NCBI GenBank assembly: GCA_002409995.1
Contig: DHOR01000040.1
Location: forward strand, 107,819-171,818
Reading direction: 5' to 3'
Source of the DNA: Hungatella sp. UBA5385
Lineage (GTDB): Bacteria; Bacillota; Clostridia; Lachnospirales; Lachnospiraceae
Length of the DNA stretch: 64,000 nt
The notes beneath the pieces were generated by a model. That model had not been told where the DNA came from. It worked only from the letters and a program-made list of their open reading frames with translations, and ran no database searches. Position 1 is the first letter of the stretch; every line of letters begins with the position of its first letter. Position numbers and translations under genes: made by a program. Shown one piece after another: positions 42,769-51,651 of this stretch.

Positions 42769-43857
42769 TTACGTCAATATCTTATGAAGACCCATAGCCA
42801 TCTCTTCTTCAGTAACATTTTTATCAATATAAGCATTGCCAATTTTGTTGAGAAGAATAAAACGGATGGTGCCGGAATCCATCTTTTTATCACTTTTTGT
42901 TGTTTCAATCACATCTTCACAGGAAAGCCCCTGTACTGTAACAGGTAGTCCAAACTGCTTCATCATTTTTATCAAGCTGTCAAGCTCTTCCTCAGCAAAC
43001 ACTCCCCGCTCTACAGAAATTGCCATTGCTGCAATGCAGCCAAGCCCTACACAATGACCATGCATCAGTTTAAAATCAGCCAGCTTCTCAATTGCATGCC
43101 CCAGCGTATGACCAAAGTTTAATAACGCACGGTCTCCCTGTTCCGTAGGGTCCTTTTCAACCACGCCCCGTTTGATTTCATTGCTGATCAGGACCATTTC
43201 TTCGCAGACAGATAAATCTCTGGCATTGATCTCCTCACCATGAGCAGAGAGCCACCTGTAATACTCTTCATCTCTGATGAGACCATGCTTGATAATCTCT
43301 CCCATACCGGAAGAAAACTGCTCATCAGTAAGAGTTTTCAGCGTTCCAATATTGGTATAAACCAGCTTTGGCATATGAAAAGCTCCTACCATATTCTTAT
43401 AAGAATCAAAATCAACTCCTGTTTTGCCGCCTATGCTGGAATCCACCTGGGATAATAGGGTAGTAGGAACCTGAATAAAGGAAATTCCTCTTAGATAAGT
43501 AGCTGCAGCATAACCGCAGAGATCACCTACAACACCACCGCCTAAGGCAAGGAGATAATCGTGTCTGTCAAAACGGGACAGAATCAGCTTCTCATATAAA
43601 ACCTTTACTGTATCCAGATTCTTCTGTTCCTCTCCTGCCTGAAAGATAAAATGCTCCACCTGACCGCAGCAGCTTTTGGCAATTGCCTCCACCTCTTCCA
43701 GATAAAGAGGCGCCACATTGGAATCTGTTACAATACAAAGCTTTCGCTCTGCCAGATCAAAAACCTTCAGTTCCTCTAAAAGGCGCTGAAAGGATTGTTC
43801 CATTACAATGTCATAAATAAAGGCCCCATCTTTGTGGACCGGAATTCTCTTTCCCAT
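42769..43857 (-). CDS. aroB: 3-dehydroquinate synthase
   Basis: 362 residues from ATG 43857, behind GGAAGAGGAG; an earlier in-frame start at 43920 lacks a site. NAD-binding and active-site block GGGVVGDLCGYAAATYLRG then QVPTTLLSQVDSSIGGKTGVD; GEIIKHGLI near residue 190; LNFGHTLGHAIE with metal His near residue 248. It performs the second step of the shikimate pathway. It sits between sepF and lspA, where many relatives have other genes. Confidence 0.96.
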   Translation of the reverse strand: MGKRIPVHKDGAFIYDIVMEQSFQRLLEELKVFDLAERKLCIVTDSNVAPLYLEEVEAIAKSCCGQVEHFIFQAGEEQKNLDTVKVLYEKLILSRFDRHDYLLALGGGVVGDLCGYAAATYLRGISFIQVPTTLLSQVDSSIGGKTGVDFDSYKNMVGAFHMPKLVYTNIGTLKTLTDEQFSSGMGEIIKHGLIRDEEYYRWLSAHGEEINARDLSVCEEMVLISNEIKRGVVEKDPTEQGDRALLNFGHTLGHAIEKLADFKLMHGHCVGLGCIAAMAISVERGVFAEEELDSLIKMMKQFGLPVTVQGLSCEDVIETTKSDKKMDSGTIRFILLNKIGNAYIDKNVTEEEMAMGLHKILT

Positions 43858-43920
43858 AATATCTCCTCTTCCTATACATCTGCAAAATAGTAACCAGCAA
43901 CCTGTTACGAAAGAAAGCAA

Positions 43921-43980
43921 ACAATTCCCCGCATCCGGTTGATTTCCCTTTCAGTAAATCTCCGGTCACCGGAAAATTGT
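43921..43980 (-). terminator. Structured terminator-like element after sepF
   Basis: ACAATTTTCCG (43970-43980, minus) pairs with CGGGGAATTGT (43921-43931), two G.T pairs, with a branched interior, followed by TTTGCTTTC. The T run is imperfect, so it may act as terminator of sepF or as a leader structure for aroB. Confidence 0.5.
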
Positions 43981-44022
43981 CTGCTTGTACTAATTTTGCA
44001 AATATAATTTCTCATCTGTAAA

Positions 44023-44535
44023 TTACAGGCGAAGATTCATGCCGCCCATATCCAGACTTCCATTGTTTAAAAGGTCCTGAAAATCACCGGACAGTTCAAC
44101 GGATTCCGGAGTTGCTATAAAAATATAATTGGAAATCTTCTGTAAATTTCCATTCATGGAGTATGTAGCGCCTGATGTAAAGTCGATGATTCTCTGTGCC
44201 ACTTCTGTGTGCATTCCCTCCATATTAAGAACAACAGCCTTACCATCCAGCATGCAGTCGCAAATCTCTCTGGCATCTTCTATTGAAGTAGGCTTAATCA
44301 TGGATACTTCCATGTTCCTTCTAATGGGAACCACCTTGGGTGAGCGTGCAAGGAAACGCGGTTTCGAATCGTACTCTTCTTCGTCATCATAGTAGTCATC
44401 ATCCGTTTTCTTAGAAAAGAACTTTCTGACCGGTCTGTCATCCTCTGTATCTTCATAATCATCATCTAAGTAGTAATCATCATCATCTGTATCATTCAAG
44501 CGCATGGTGTCCATTAACTTGCCCAAAATGCTCAT
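44023..44535 (-). CDS. sepF: Cell-division protein SepF
   Basis: 170 residues. Very acidic N-terminal half (Asp/Glu/Tyr-rich, residues about 15-60), then the conserved SepF core: IKPTSIEDAREICDCML, VVLNMEGM, AQRIIDFTSGATYSMNGNLQKIS near residues 110-140 and IFIATPESVEL. It anchors and orders FtsZ at the septum. Its start overlaps the stop of the PLP-binding gene by 4 nt. Confidence 0.95.
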   Translation of the reverse strand: MSILGKLMDTMRLNDTDDDDYYLDDDYEDTEDDRPVRKFFSKKTDDDYYDDEEEYDSKPRFLARSPKVVPIRRNMEVSMIKPTSIEDAREICDCMLDGKAVVLNMEGMHTEVAQRIIDFTSGATYSMNGNLQKISNYIFIATPESVELSGDFQDLLNNGSLDMGGMNLRL

Positions 44536-45236
44536 ACTTTGTTCTCTCCATTCTTATATCTTGTACCAAAAATTCCGGTACCAACTCTTATAAGAGTTGC
44601 TCCTTCTTCGATGGCGGTCTCAAAATCGCCAGTCATCCCCATTGAGAGCACACTCATATTAACATTATCAATGTTTTTCTCTTCTATGTCAACATAAAGT
44701 TGATATAATTTTTTAAAAATTGTCCGATTTTCCTCTGAATTTTCAACAAATGGCGCAATTGTCATGAAGCCTTTGATTTTTATATGGGGCAGCTGCGCTA
44801 TTTTACGTACAGCTTCTTCTGCTTCCTTCAGTTTAAAACCATATTTACTCTCTTCATCAGCCACATTTACTTCCAGCAGAATATCTACAGTACAGTCCGC
44901 TTTTACCGCTTCCTCTTCAATCTGTTCAGCCAGCCTTAAGGAATCCACACTGTGAATCAGCACTGCTTTATCGATTACCTGCTTAACCTTATTCCTCTGC
45001 AAATGACCAATCATATGCCATCTGGCATCTTCAGGAAGCTTGTCATACTTTTCACAAATCTCCTGAACCCTATTCTCTCCAAACTCCCGGATACCGGCAG
45101 CATATGCCTCTTCTATCATAGAAACCGGTTTTGTCTTACTGACAGCTACCAGGGTAACCTCTCTTCGGTCTCTTCCTGCCCGCTTACATGCTAACTTTAT
45201 ACGTTCCTCTACCTCTGCCAGATTTTCTTTTACCAT
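44532..45236 (-). CDS. YggS-family pyridoxal-phosphate-binding protein
   Basis: 234 residues. PLP Lys in VAVSKTKP near residue 35; FGENRVQEICEKYD near 53; WHMIGHLQRNKVK near 75; LSMGMTGDFETAIEEGATLIRVGTGIFG at the C-terminus. YggS/YlmE proteins buffer PLP and are commonly next to sepF, as here. Confidence 0.94.
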   Translation of the reverse strand: MVKENLAEVEERIKLACKRAGRDRREVTLVAVSKTKPVSMIEEAYAAGIREFGENRVQEICEKYDKLPEDARWHMIGHLQRNKVKQVIDKAVLIHSVDSLRLAEQIEEEAVKADCTVDILLEVNVADEESKYGFKLKEAEEAVRKIAQLPHIKIKGFMTIAPFVENSEENRTIFKKLYQLYVDIEEKNIDNVNMSVLSMGMTGDFETAIEEGATLIRVGTGIFGTRYKNGENKV

Positions 45237-45249
45237 GATATATCACCTC

Positions 45250-46692
45250 TTATTTAAATACTAATTCGCCCTCTGAAACAGTAGATGCATCCAGAACAAT
45301 GTGATCATATACAGCAAGTCCATAGGTCATGTTCTTCTTAACTGTATAATATTCATCATTGGATACCAGCACATCAATCTGTTTAAAGACTGCATAGCCC
45401 TTATTAATATTGTAAACACCCTGTAAGGATGCACTTGCCCCGATCTGATAGCGTTCTTGTGAATCCTTCTTTACAATAAACTCACCGGAATTAAAACCGC
45501 TGTCTCCATCTCCGCCTCTCTCAATATAGTACTGATCACCTTCCATATAATAAATCTCCGCAGGTACAAATACAACAGAGGTTCCTTCTTCAGAATAAAC
45601 TTCTTTATTAAATCCAGTCTCTGAGCTGTCTCCACCCTGAGTCAGATAATCCACAGGTACAAGATAGAATTCCTTGGAAGTAACAGCCGAAACAGGAATC
45701 TTTAAGCCTTCTACCCGGTCTGTGTCAATCTCAAAATCCACATACCGGTCCGAAACAAACTGAACCATATACTTGTTAAGATCAAGCTTTCCATAAGTAT
45801 TGCCATCTTTACCCGTCAATATGGTGAAATCTCCTGTAGCTTTCAAATCACGCCCTGCAAATGATATGGACAGAGTTGTCTCATCTATATAAGTCTTTAC
45901 ATCCTCTTCAGACAAAGGAAAGACAATGGACCATTTATCCGAGGTAATCACCTTATAAAGAGGCGCCCCCTTCTCAATCAGCCCTGACTTTGTAAATGTC
46001 TTTGCATAGCTGCTTTTGTCAAATACAGACTCACTGACATCGGAAGCATTAAGCCCTTCATAGGAATCAATTCCATAGGAAAGCACACCTGCCCGATCTG
46101 ATTTTATTTGCTGAAAATTAAGTCCTGCCTCCTCCATGAGAGTATCTAAATTATCCAGGTCATTAAAATTCATAAATTCCATAACCTCAGCTTCCAGAGT
46201 ATACTTTGCATCATATACTGTATGAAATTGATTATCATTGTATGTAAGGGAAAAACCTGTCAGCTGCTTTTTTAATGTGGAGAGATTTTCACTGGATAAT
46301 GTGGTGCTCTCTCCCGAATTCTTCTCCAGAAAGGAAGCAACATTACCTGTCTCATCGATAGAACAGATTCTGGTTCCCAGAGAAGCCCGTTTTCCTTCTC
46401 TTACAAAGTAATTCACATAACCGGTTCGATCAGCAAGCTTTACCTCTTCCTTGCGCAGAATAATACCTGTATAGTCCCTGTTGTTTACAATGCTTCCTTC
46501 CTGCACTTCATAAAACTGTACCTTTTCTCTTCTGATATAGGTAGATACGCTGAATACCATATAGACGAAAATAAGTGCAAATATAATCATTCCTACATTT
46601 ATATTCAAAGGCCGGCGGTACCGGATTATCTTATTATTCTTCTTTTGTGGAGCTGTCTTCTTACCTGGCTGCTTTGATTTCTTCTTTGCCAA
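45250..46692 (-). CDS. HlyD-family membrane-fusion-type protein
   Basis: 480 residues. Basic cytoplasmic N-terminus, one membrane helix near residues 33-51, then an extended beta-rich extracytoplasmic domain with LADRTGYVNYFVREGKRASLGTRICSIDE (lipoyl-like) near residue 88. It matches the HlyD_D23-type proteins found upstream of yggS-sepF in Clostridia. Partner transporter not nearby. A role in envelope assembly is inferred from context. Confidence 0.72.
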   Translation of the reverse strand: MAKKKSKQPGKKTAPQKKNNKIIRYRRPLNINVGMIIFALIFVYMVFSVSTYIRREKVQFYEVQEGSIVNNRDYTGIILRKEEVKLADRTGYVNYFVREGKRASLGTRICSIDETGNVASFLEKNSGESTTLSSENLSTLKKQLTGFSLTYNDNQFHTVYDAKYTLEAEVMEFMNFNDLDNLDTLMEEAGLNFQQIKSDRAGVLSYGIDSYEGLNASDVSESVFDKSSYAKTFTKSGLIEKGAPLYKVITSDKWSIVFPLSEEDVKTYIDETTLSISFAGRDLKATGDFTILTGKDGNTYGKLDLNKYMVQFVSDRYVDFEIDTDRVEGLKIPVSAVTSKEFYLVPVDYLTQGGDSSETGFNKEVYSEEGTSVVFVPAEIYYMEGDQYYIERGGDGDSGFNSGEFIVKKDSQERYQIGASASLQGVYNINKGYAVFKQIDVLVSNDEYYTVKKNMTYGLAVYDHIVLDASTVSEGELVFK

Positions 46693-46778
46693 ACTGACGC
46701 CTCCTTTCTCTTTTAGCTATTATAAGAGCAAAACCCAAAAAATTCAAGTATTCTATATTATAATATAGCATAAGAAAA

Positions 46779-46799
46779 GGTGCTGCAAATTACAGCACC
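46779..46799 (-). terminator. Terminator of the P-loop gene
   Basis: GGTGCTG (minus 46793-46799) pairs with CAGCACC (46779-46785), loop 7 nt, followed by TTTTCTTAT. Confidence 0.8.
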
Positions 46800-46817
46800 C
46801 TTATATTCTTTATATGA

Positions 46818-47237
46818 TTATAATGAAACAATCACATCCGCCTTCGCACTCTCAGGCAGACTCTCTGCATCCATGGATACACTGAGGACGAAAGTTACAT
46901 GATACTTTTCACCTATTTTTTTCAAAGTCATAATAGTCTCTTCTACATCTTCTCCCTCTAAACATGCCAGTTTAAGGAAGCTGTCTAAGTACAAAGTCTC
47001 CAGATCATGATCCTGGGAGATAATACCACATATAAAACCTACAAACCCTTCACTTGATAGAATTGGATACTCATTTACATTAATGAGACGTATTTTATTA
47101 CTCAATTCATACATGTGTTTGGAACTCTTATCTAAATACACGATAGAACCTTTGGAATCCTTGATGGCGGAATTGGCCATATTCAACAGATGTTTTGTCT
47201 TCCCCTTACCCTTTTTCCCTGCTATTATCTGCACCAT
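46818..47237 (-). CDS. Small P-loop protein of unknown function
   Basis: 139 residues. Walker A GKKGKGKT at residue 7-14. A strand-rich core follows (SIVYLDKSSKHMYEL, then LETLYLDSF as possible Walker B, LKLACLEGEDVEET). Databases tend to label such short proteins PilT-like, but they lack the full motor domain. It lies between the carboxypeptidase and HlyD-type genes, so a wall-growth link is possible. Confidence 0.65.
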   Translation of the reverse strand: MVQIIAGKKGKGKTKHLLNMANSAIKDSKGSIVYLDKSSKHMYELSNKIRLINVNEYPILSSEGFVGFICGIISQDHDLETLYLDSFLKLACLEGEDVEETIMTLKKIGEKYHVTFVLSVSMDAESLPESAKADVIVSL

Positions 47238-47326
47238 AGCGATCTCCTCCTTGAGTTATATGATTTGTATAAAAAGTCTATTAATATTAATGTAATTATA
47301 GTACAAATCTCTAAAAAGTGCAATGA

Positions 47327-48295
47327 CTAATCTACAATTTTATTAATTATATTTGTCATATTGTCATAGAGACCAGAACGGTCAGCAGCTTTGAGCACAA
47401 TTGACACATATTCATGCCCTGCTTCATCCTCGCTTCCCATAACCAAACAGCTGCCTGCAGCCTTGGTTGTACCTGTCTTTCCGCCAAATACCTTAAGCCC
47501 TTCGGGAGTCTTTCTCTCACCATTCATGTAGAGATTGCTTCCCTTCCAATTGGCAGTTACGGTATTGCCTGAAGCATCGGTATAAGAGGTATCATAGGCA
47601 GAAGTACCTATTACCTTTCTGAATTCCGGATATTTCAGTGCCTCATTGAAGATTAAGTACAGATCGTAGGCAGTGGTATAATGATCATCATCATTAAGCC
47701 CATGGGGATTCATAAAGTGAGACCCTGTAGCTCCCAGCTTCCTTGCCTCTTCATTCATTCTCTCTGAAAACTTTTCAATGCTGCCATCCATATGTACGGC
47801 TATGGCTGCTCCTGCATCATTGCCTGACGGAAGCATAAGCCCATATAAAAGCTGCTCCATAGTCAGCTTATCTCCCGGCTTAATTCCGCTGAGAGTTGCT
47901 CCCCGCTCTGTAATTACTGCATCCTCTGTAACAGTTACCTCATCAGACAGATCTCCGTATTTAATTGCTATAAGAGCTGTCATAATCTTGGTTGTACTGG
48001 CAGGGTACAGTTTTTCAAAAGGGTTTTTCTCAAACATAACCTTATGATTGTCCAAATCAAACAAAGCAGCTGCCTCAGAAGTAACCAGATTGTCCGCTGA
48101 TGGTGTGTCAGGTAAGACAACACAAATATCCCTGGCAAAGCTATCAGCTTTTCCAGAGACAGAGGCAGATTCATAAAGCGATGTTCTGTCGGAATACACA
48201 TAAGGATTTTCTAATTTTTCAAAGCCGGCACAGCCGCTTAAAAATGCAGCACTCAAAAAAGCACAGCTAAAGCCGGCGAAAATTTTTCTTCTCAC
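47327..48295 (-). CDS. D-alanyl-D-alanine carboxypeptidase (lipoprotein)
   Basis: 322 residues. Signal peptide with lipobox LSGC (Cys near residue 22), so it is likely lipid anchored rather than C-terminally anchored as in PBP5. Class-A motifs intact: SxxK in ASTTKIM near residue 105, SxN in PSGNDAG and KTGTT near residue 275. It trims pentapeptides in peptidoglycan. Upstream mgsA starts the local cluster. Confidence 0.9.
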   Translation of the reverse strand: MRRKIFAGFSCAFLSAAFLSGCAGFEKLENPYVYSDRTSLYESASVSGKADSFARDICVVLPDTPSADNLVTSEAAALFDLDNHKVMFEKNPFEKLYPASTTKIMTALIAIKYGDLSDEVTVTEDAVITERGATLSGIKPGDKLTMEQLLYGLMLPSGNDAGAAIAVHMDGSIEKFSERMNEEARKLGATGSHFMNPHGLNDDDHYTTAYDLYLIFNEALKYPEFRKVIGTSAYDTSYTDASGNTVTANWKGSNLYMNGERKTPEGLKVFGGKTGTTKAAGSCLVMGSEDEAGHEYVSIVLKAADRSGLYDNMTNIINKIVD

Positions 48296-48305
48296 TTATA
48301 TACTC

Positions 48306-48701
48306 CTATTTGTACATCTCGCGCCATTCAAGGTCACCGCGGTCTAAAGATTTGATCAAAAGCTCAGCAGTGGCAAGATTGGTAGCAAGAGGGATATTGT
48401 GCATATCACAGGTTCCCATTATATTAATTAAATCAGGTTCATGGGATTTTCTTGTAAGCGGGTCACGAAGGAATATCACCAGATCGATCTCATTGTGTTC
48501 AATCTGAGAGCCTAACTGCTGCTCACCACCAAGGTGGCCTGCTAAATATTTGTGAACGTTTAAATTGGTCACTTCCTCAATAAGACGTCCTGTAGTGCCT
48601 GTAGCATAAAGCTCATGTTTGCTTAAAATACCTCTGTAAGCGATGCAAAAATTCTGCATCAGTTTCTTTTTTGTGTCATGTGCGATTAATCCTATATTCA
48701 T
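48306..48701 (-). CDS. mgsA: Methylglyoxal synthase
   Basis: 131 residues. Signature: LIAHDTKKKLM at residue 5-15, TGTTGRLIEE near 53, GHLGGEQQLG near 76, and DPLTRKSHEPDL near 100 with catalytic Asp and His. It makes methylglyoxal from dihydroxyacetone phosphate under phosphate limitation. It follows rodA closely, as often in this group. Confidence 0.95.
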   Translation of the reverse strand: MNIGLIAHDTKKKLMQNFCIAYRGILSKHELYATGTTGRLIEEVTNLNVHKYLAGHLGGEQQLGSQIEHNEIDLVIFLRDPLTRKSHEPDLINIMGTCDMHNIPLATNLATAELLIKSLDRGDLEWREMYK

Positions 48702-48715
48702 AACGATATACCTCC

Positions 48716-49846
48716 TTAATTATTACCGATTTTACGCTGCAATCCAACATTCAGAACCAGCCCCATACCCATAAAGATACTGATCAGCGAGCTTACGCCC
48801 GAACTGATAAAGGGAAGCGGGAGTCCGGTATTAGGGAAAATCTGTGTAGCCACCGCAATATTGGCAAATGCCTGGAATCCAACGAGAGCCGCCATTCCTG
48901 TGCAGATAAGCCTGCCTGACATATCCTTTGCCTTAGCTGCCATATGAATGCACTCGAAGACAACGAGACCAAAAAGAAGGATAATAACAACACTTCCCCT
49001 GAATCCCATCTCCTCTCCGATGATGGCAAAGATAAAATCTGTCTCTCCTGTTAATCCCAGCCAGTTTCCATCTTTTACTGATGCGATAGTTGTATTAAAA
49101 AGTCCCTTCCCGTATAGCTGTCCGGAACTGATTGCCATAATAGAGTTTCTCTGTTGATACATATTCTCTGCATACTGCTCTGCATGGGGATAAATCCACG
49201 CAAGGATACGCCTTGCCTGATACTCTTCAATAAAGGGAACCAACCCCTTAGTCAGCAGATAGATAAACAGTGCTCCAACAGGTAATGCCACTGCCAGCAC
49301 TCCGCAAACCCACTTGTAGCTGATCCCTGCAGCAAATACCATGCAGAGAATTACAACTGTTAACACAAGGCTTGTGGAAAGGTTTGGTTCTGCCAAAATA
49401 AGCACTATAGGCACCACTGCAAGAATCGCAGCAAGACCTACCATAAGAGGCTTATTCATCTTTTCCTGGTATTTGCTCCAATACCAGGAAAAGAATACGA
49501 TAAGACCGATTTTAACAAACTCAGAAGGCTGGATGCGCCCGATACCAGGCACATCAATCCATCTGGTTGCACCTCCGGCAGTATGACCCATAACAAGTAC
49601 TGCTGCAAGAATCAGAAGACAGACAATATAGTCAACTGCATATAACTTAATAATATAATGGTAGTCTATAATGGACAAACCAATAGCCAGGGCAAAGCCT
49701 ACAATGACACCGGTAATCTGTTTTGTTACAGTAGAAGTGTCATTGCCTGAAGCACTTGCTACTACCAGAATTCCTGTGACTGACAATGCCAGCATGTATA
49801 AAACCAATCGGTAATTGTAATATTTAAAATTATAATCAAAAAACAT
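48716..49846 (-). CDS. rodA: RodA-type SEDS glycosyltransferase
   Basis: 376 residues, about 10 membrane helices. SEDS motifs: GRIQPSEFVKIGLIVFFSWYW near residue 95, EPNLSTSLVL near 152, LTGETDFIFAIIGEEMGF near 255-272 and a LPLPFISSGVSSL end. It polymerises peptidoglycan with the PBP2 at 51652-54537. It is 14 nt upstream of mgsA. Confidence 0.92.
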   Translation of the reverse strand: MFFDYNFKYYNYRLVLYMLALSVTGILVVASASGNDTSTVTKQITGVIVGFALAIGLSIIDYHYIIKLYAVDYIVCLLILAAVLVMGHTAGGATRWIDVPGIGRIQPSEFVKIGLIVFFSWYWSKYQEKMNKPLMVGLAAILAVVPIVLILAEPNLSTSLVLTVVILCMVFAAGISYKWVCGVLAVALPVGALFIYLLTKGLVPFIEEYQARRILAWIYPHAEQYAENMYQQRNSIMAISSGQLYGKGLFNTTIASVKDGNWLGLTGETDFIFAIIGEEMGFRGSVVIILLFGLVVFECIHMAAKAKDMSGRLICTGMAALVGFQAFANIAVATQIFPNTGLPLPFISSGVSSLISIFMGMGLVLNVGLQRKIGNN

Positions 49847-49848
49847 AG

Positions 49849-50127
49849 TCAGTATATCCCCTTATCAGGAATCTCACGAATAGGGATGTTAGCATATAGC
49901 ATAGGAATAAAGCTGTCACAGTCCGGCTGCTTTTTCTTTGTCATCTGTATCTCTATTCTGTCAGAATCAATATCCATATATCTTGAAATGACACGAATCA
50001 TGTCATCCTTTATCATTTGCATAATCTCAGGAGAACAGTCGGCCTTGTCTGCAACCAGAAGCAGTTTCAGACGATTTCTTGCAATCTCTCCTGAATTCTT
50101 CTTACGGAATACAGGAAACAGGATCAT
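49849..50127 (-). CDS. minE: Cell-division topological factor MinE
   Basis: 92 residues. Starts FPVFRKKNSGEIARNRLKLLL-like, then ISRYMDIDSDRIEIQM, with the anti-MinCD and dimer segments in order. It recycles MinD from the membrane at midcell. Directly after minD. Confidence 0.93.
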   Translation of the reverse strand: MILFPVFRKKNSGEIARNRLKLLLVADKADCSPEIMQMIKDDMIRVISRYMDIDSDRIEIQMTKKKQPDCDSFIPMLYANIPIREIPDKGIY

Positions 50128-50138
50128 TTGATTCCCTC

Positions 50139-50930
50139 CTAAGCTCTTTTTAACAGGTGAGAAAGCCTGAAGAAAAGGCCGCCACGCATAGACGGATTAT
50201 CAAGAGGTACACTCTCTCCTGCTATACGTCTGCAGATGTCCATATAAGCCTGTCCGGCCGGAGTACCCATGCCCACCAGAGGTTCCCCCTGATTGGTGGA
50301 TATTACAATATCTTCATCATCCGGTATGGCTCCGATAATGTCAATGGCTAAAATATCCATTACATCATCTAAGGACATCATATCTCCACGTTTAACCATG
50401 TCCATTCGTATCCGGTTCACAACCAGATCAATGGCATTAATATCAGCTGCCTCCAGAAGCCCTATAATCCGATCTGCATCACGGATTGCGGATACCTCAG
50501 GAGTTGTTACTACAAGAGCGTGATCAGCGCCTGCAATGGCGTTCTGGAAGCCCTGTTCAATGCCTGCAGGACAGTCCAGTATAATATAATCAAACTCTTC
50601 CTTTAAGTCTTCCACTAATTTCACCATCTGACCGGGTTTTACAGCAGTCTTGTCCCGGGTCTGGGCTGATGGAAGCAAAAACAGGTTTGGATATCTTTTG
50701 TCTTTAATCAGGGCCTGCTTCATACGGCAGTTTCCCTCCACCACATCTACAAGATTGTAGACAATGCGGTTTTCCAGTCCCATGACAACATCTAAGTTAC
50801 GGAGTCCAATATCAGTATCAATTAATACTACCCGTTTACCCAGAATTGCAAGGCCTGTCCCTACATTGGCAGAAGTTGTGGTCTTACCTACCCCGCCTTT
50901 TCCAGAAGTAATTACAATGACTTCACTCAT
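50139..50930 (-). CDS. minD: Septum-site-determining ATPase MinD
   Basis: 263 residues. Deviant Walker A GKGGVGKTT at residue 10-18; DIGLRNLDVVMG; ILDCPAGIEQGFQNAIAGAD; VTTPEVSAIRDADRIIG. C-terminal amphipathic helix (GLFFRLSHLLKRA) binds membrane. It recruits MinC and is released by MinE. Confidence 0.96.
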   Translation of the reverse strand: MSEVIVITSGKGGVGKTTTSANVGTGLAILGKRVVLIDTDIGLRNLDVVMGLENRIVYNLVDVVEGNCRMKQALIKDKRYPNLFLLPSAQTRDKTAVKPGQMVKLVEDLKEEFDYIILDCPAGIEQGFQNAIAGADHALVVTTPEVSAIRDADRIIGLLEAADINAIDLVVNRIRMDMVKRGDMMSLDDVMDILAIDIIGAIPDDEDIVISTNQGEPLVGMGTPAGQAYMDICRRIAGESVPLDNPSMRGGLFFRLSHLLKRA

Positions 50931-50965
50931 TACAATATCCTCCTGCTTATAATACTTATTCTATT

Positions 50966-51631
50966 CTACATTAATTTTCGGAATATTTCCACACTTTTTT
51001 TCATTGGTTTAATAGAGACCTTGTTTTCATCAAGAGTTGCCATCATCGGTCCCCGTCCCAGACGCTTCCCTCTTCCGTCAAGTCTGGCTGTACAATCAGC
51101 AACCCGAAGCTGTATCGGTGCCATCTCAAGAGCCACTATAACTGCGCCTCCATTGCCTGCAACCCCTGCACATACAGTGCCTGACAGCTTCCAAAGAACA
51201 ATGACATTGCCTTTTGCAAGGACTTTTGCTCCTTTTCCCACATCACCGATTACAATGATGCTGGCTTCGGATTCTAAGGTCTCTCCACTCTGTAAGCTGC
51301 CTTTAAAGAATTGTCCAGTTAAACAGGACAATTCCATCAGTTTCTCATTCAGTGCTTTTTCACAGCGTTCAATGCGTTTCACATCTGTATCAACCAAGCA
51401 GATAATTTCCACACTGGAATGTTCTGTAATCTCATTGACAATTGCAAATTCTTCCTCTGCTGTCAACGCTCTTCCCTCCAGTGTCAAAGTCATCTGAGCG
51501 GAGCCCCAGAATTTCTGACTGTTTCCAAACTTTTCTCCCACATCCAGCAGAAGCTGTTCAAAGGAAACCTCAGGATCAAGAATGATCGTCATACCTGCTT
51601 TATTGCTTTTAATCACCACGGTATTATGCAT
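50966..51631 (-). CDS. minC: Septum-site-determining protein MinC
   Basis: 221 residues from ATG 51631, spaced 5 nt from GAGGTG; the ATG directly before it is too close. N-terminal alpha/beta domain, then the C-terminal beta-helix with GKGAKVLAKGNVIVLWKLSGTVCAGVAGNGGAVI and a LRVADC motif. Blocks FtsZ rings away from midcell with MinD. Confidence 0.92.
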   Translation of the reverse strand: MHNTVVIKSNKAGMTIILDPEVSFEQLLLDVGEKFGNSQKFWGSAQMTLTLEGRALTAEEEFAIVNEITEHSSVEIICLVDTDVKRIERCEKALNEKLMELSCLTGQFFKGSLQSGETLESEASIIVIGDVGKGAKVLAKGNVIVLWKLSGTVCAGVAGNGGAVIVALEMAPIQLRVADCTARLDGRGKRLGRGPMMATLDENKVSIKPMKKSVEIFRKLM

Positions 51632-51651
51632 CATATCACCTCTTATCGTCA

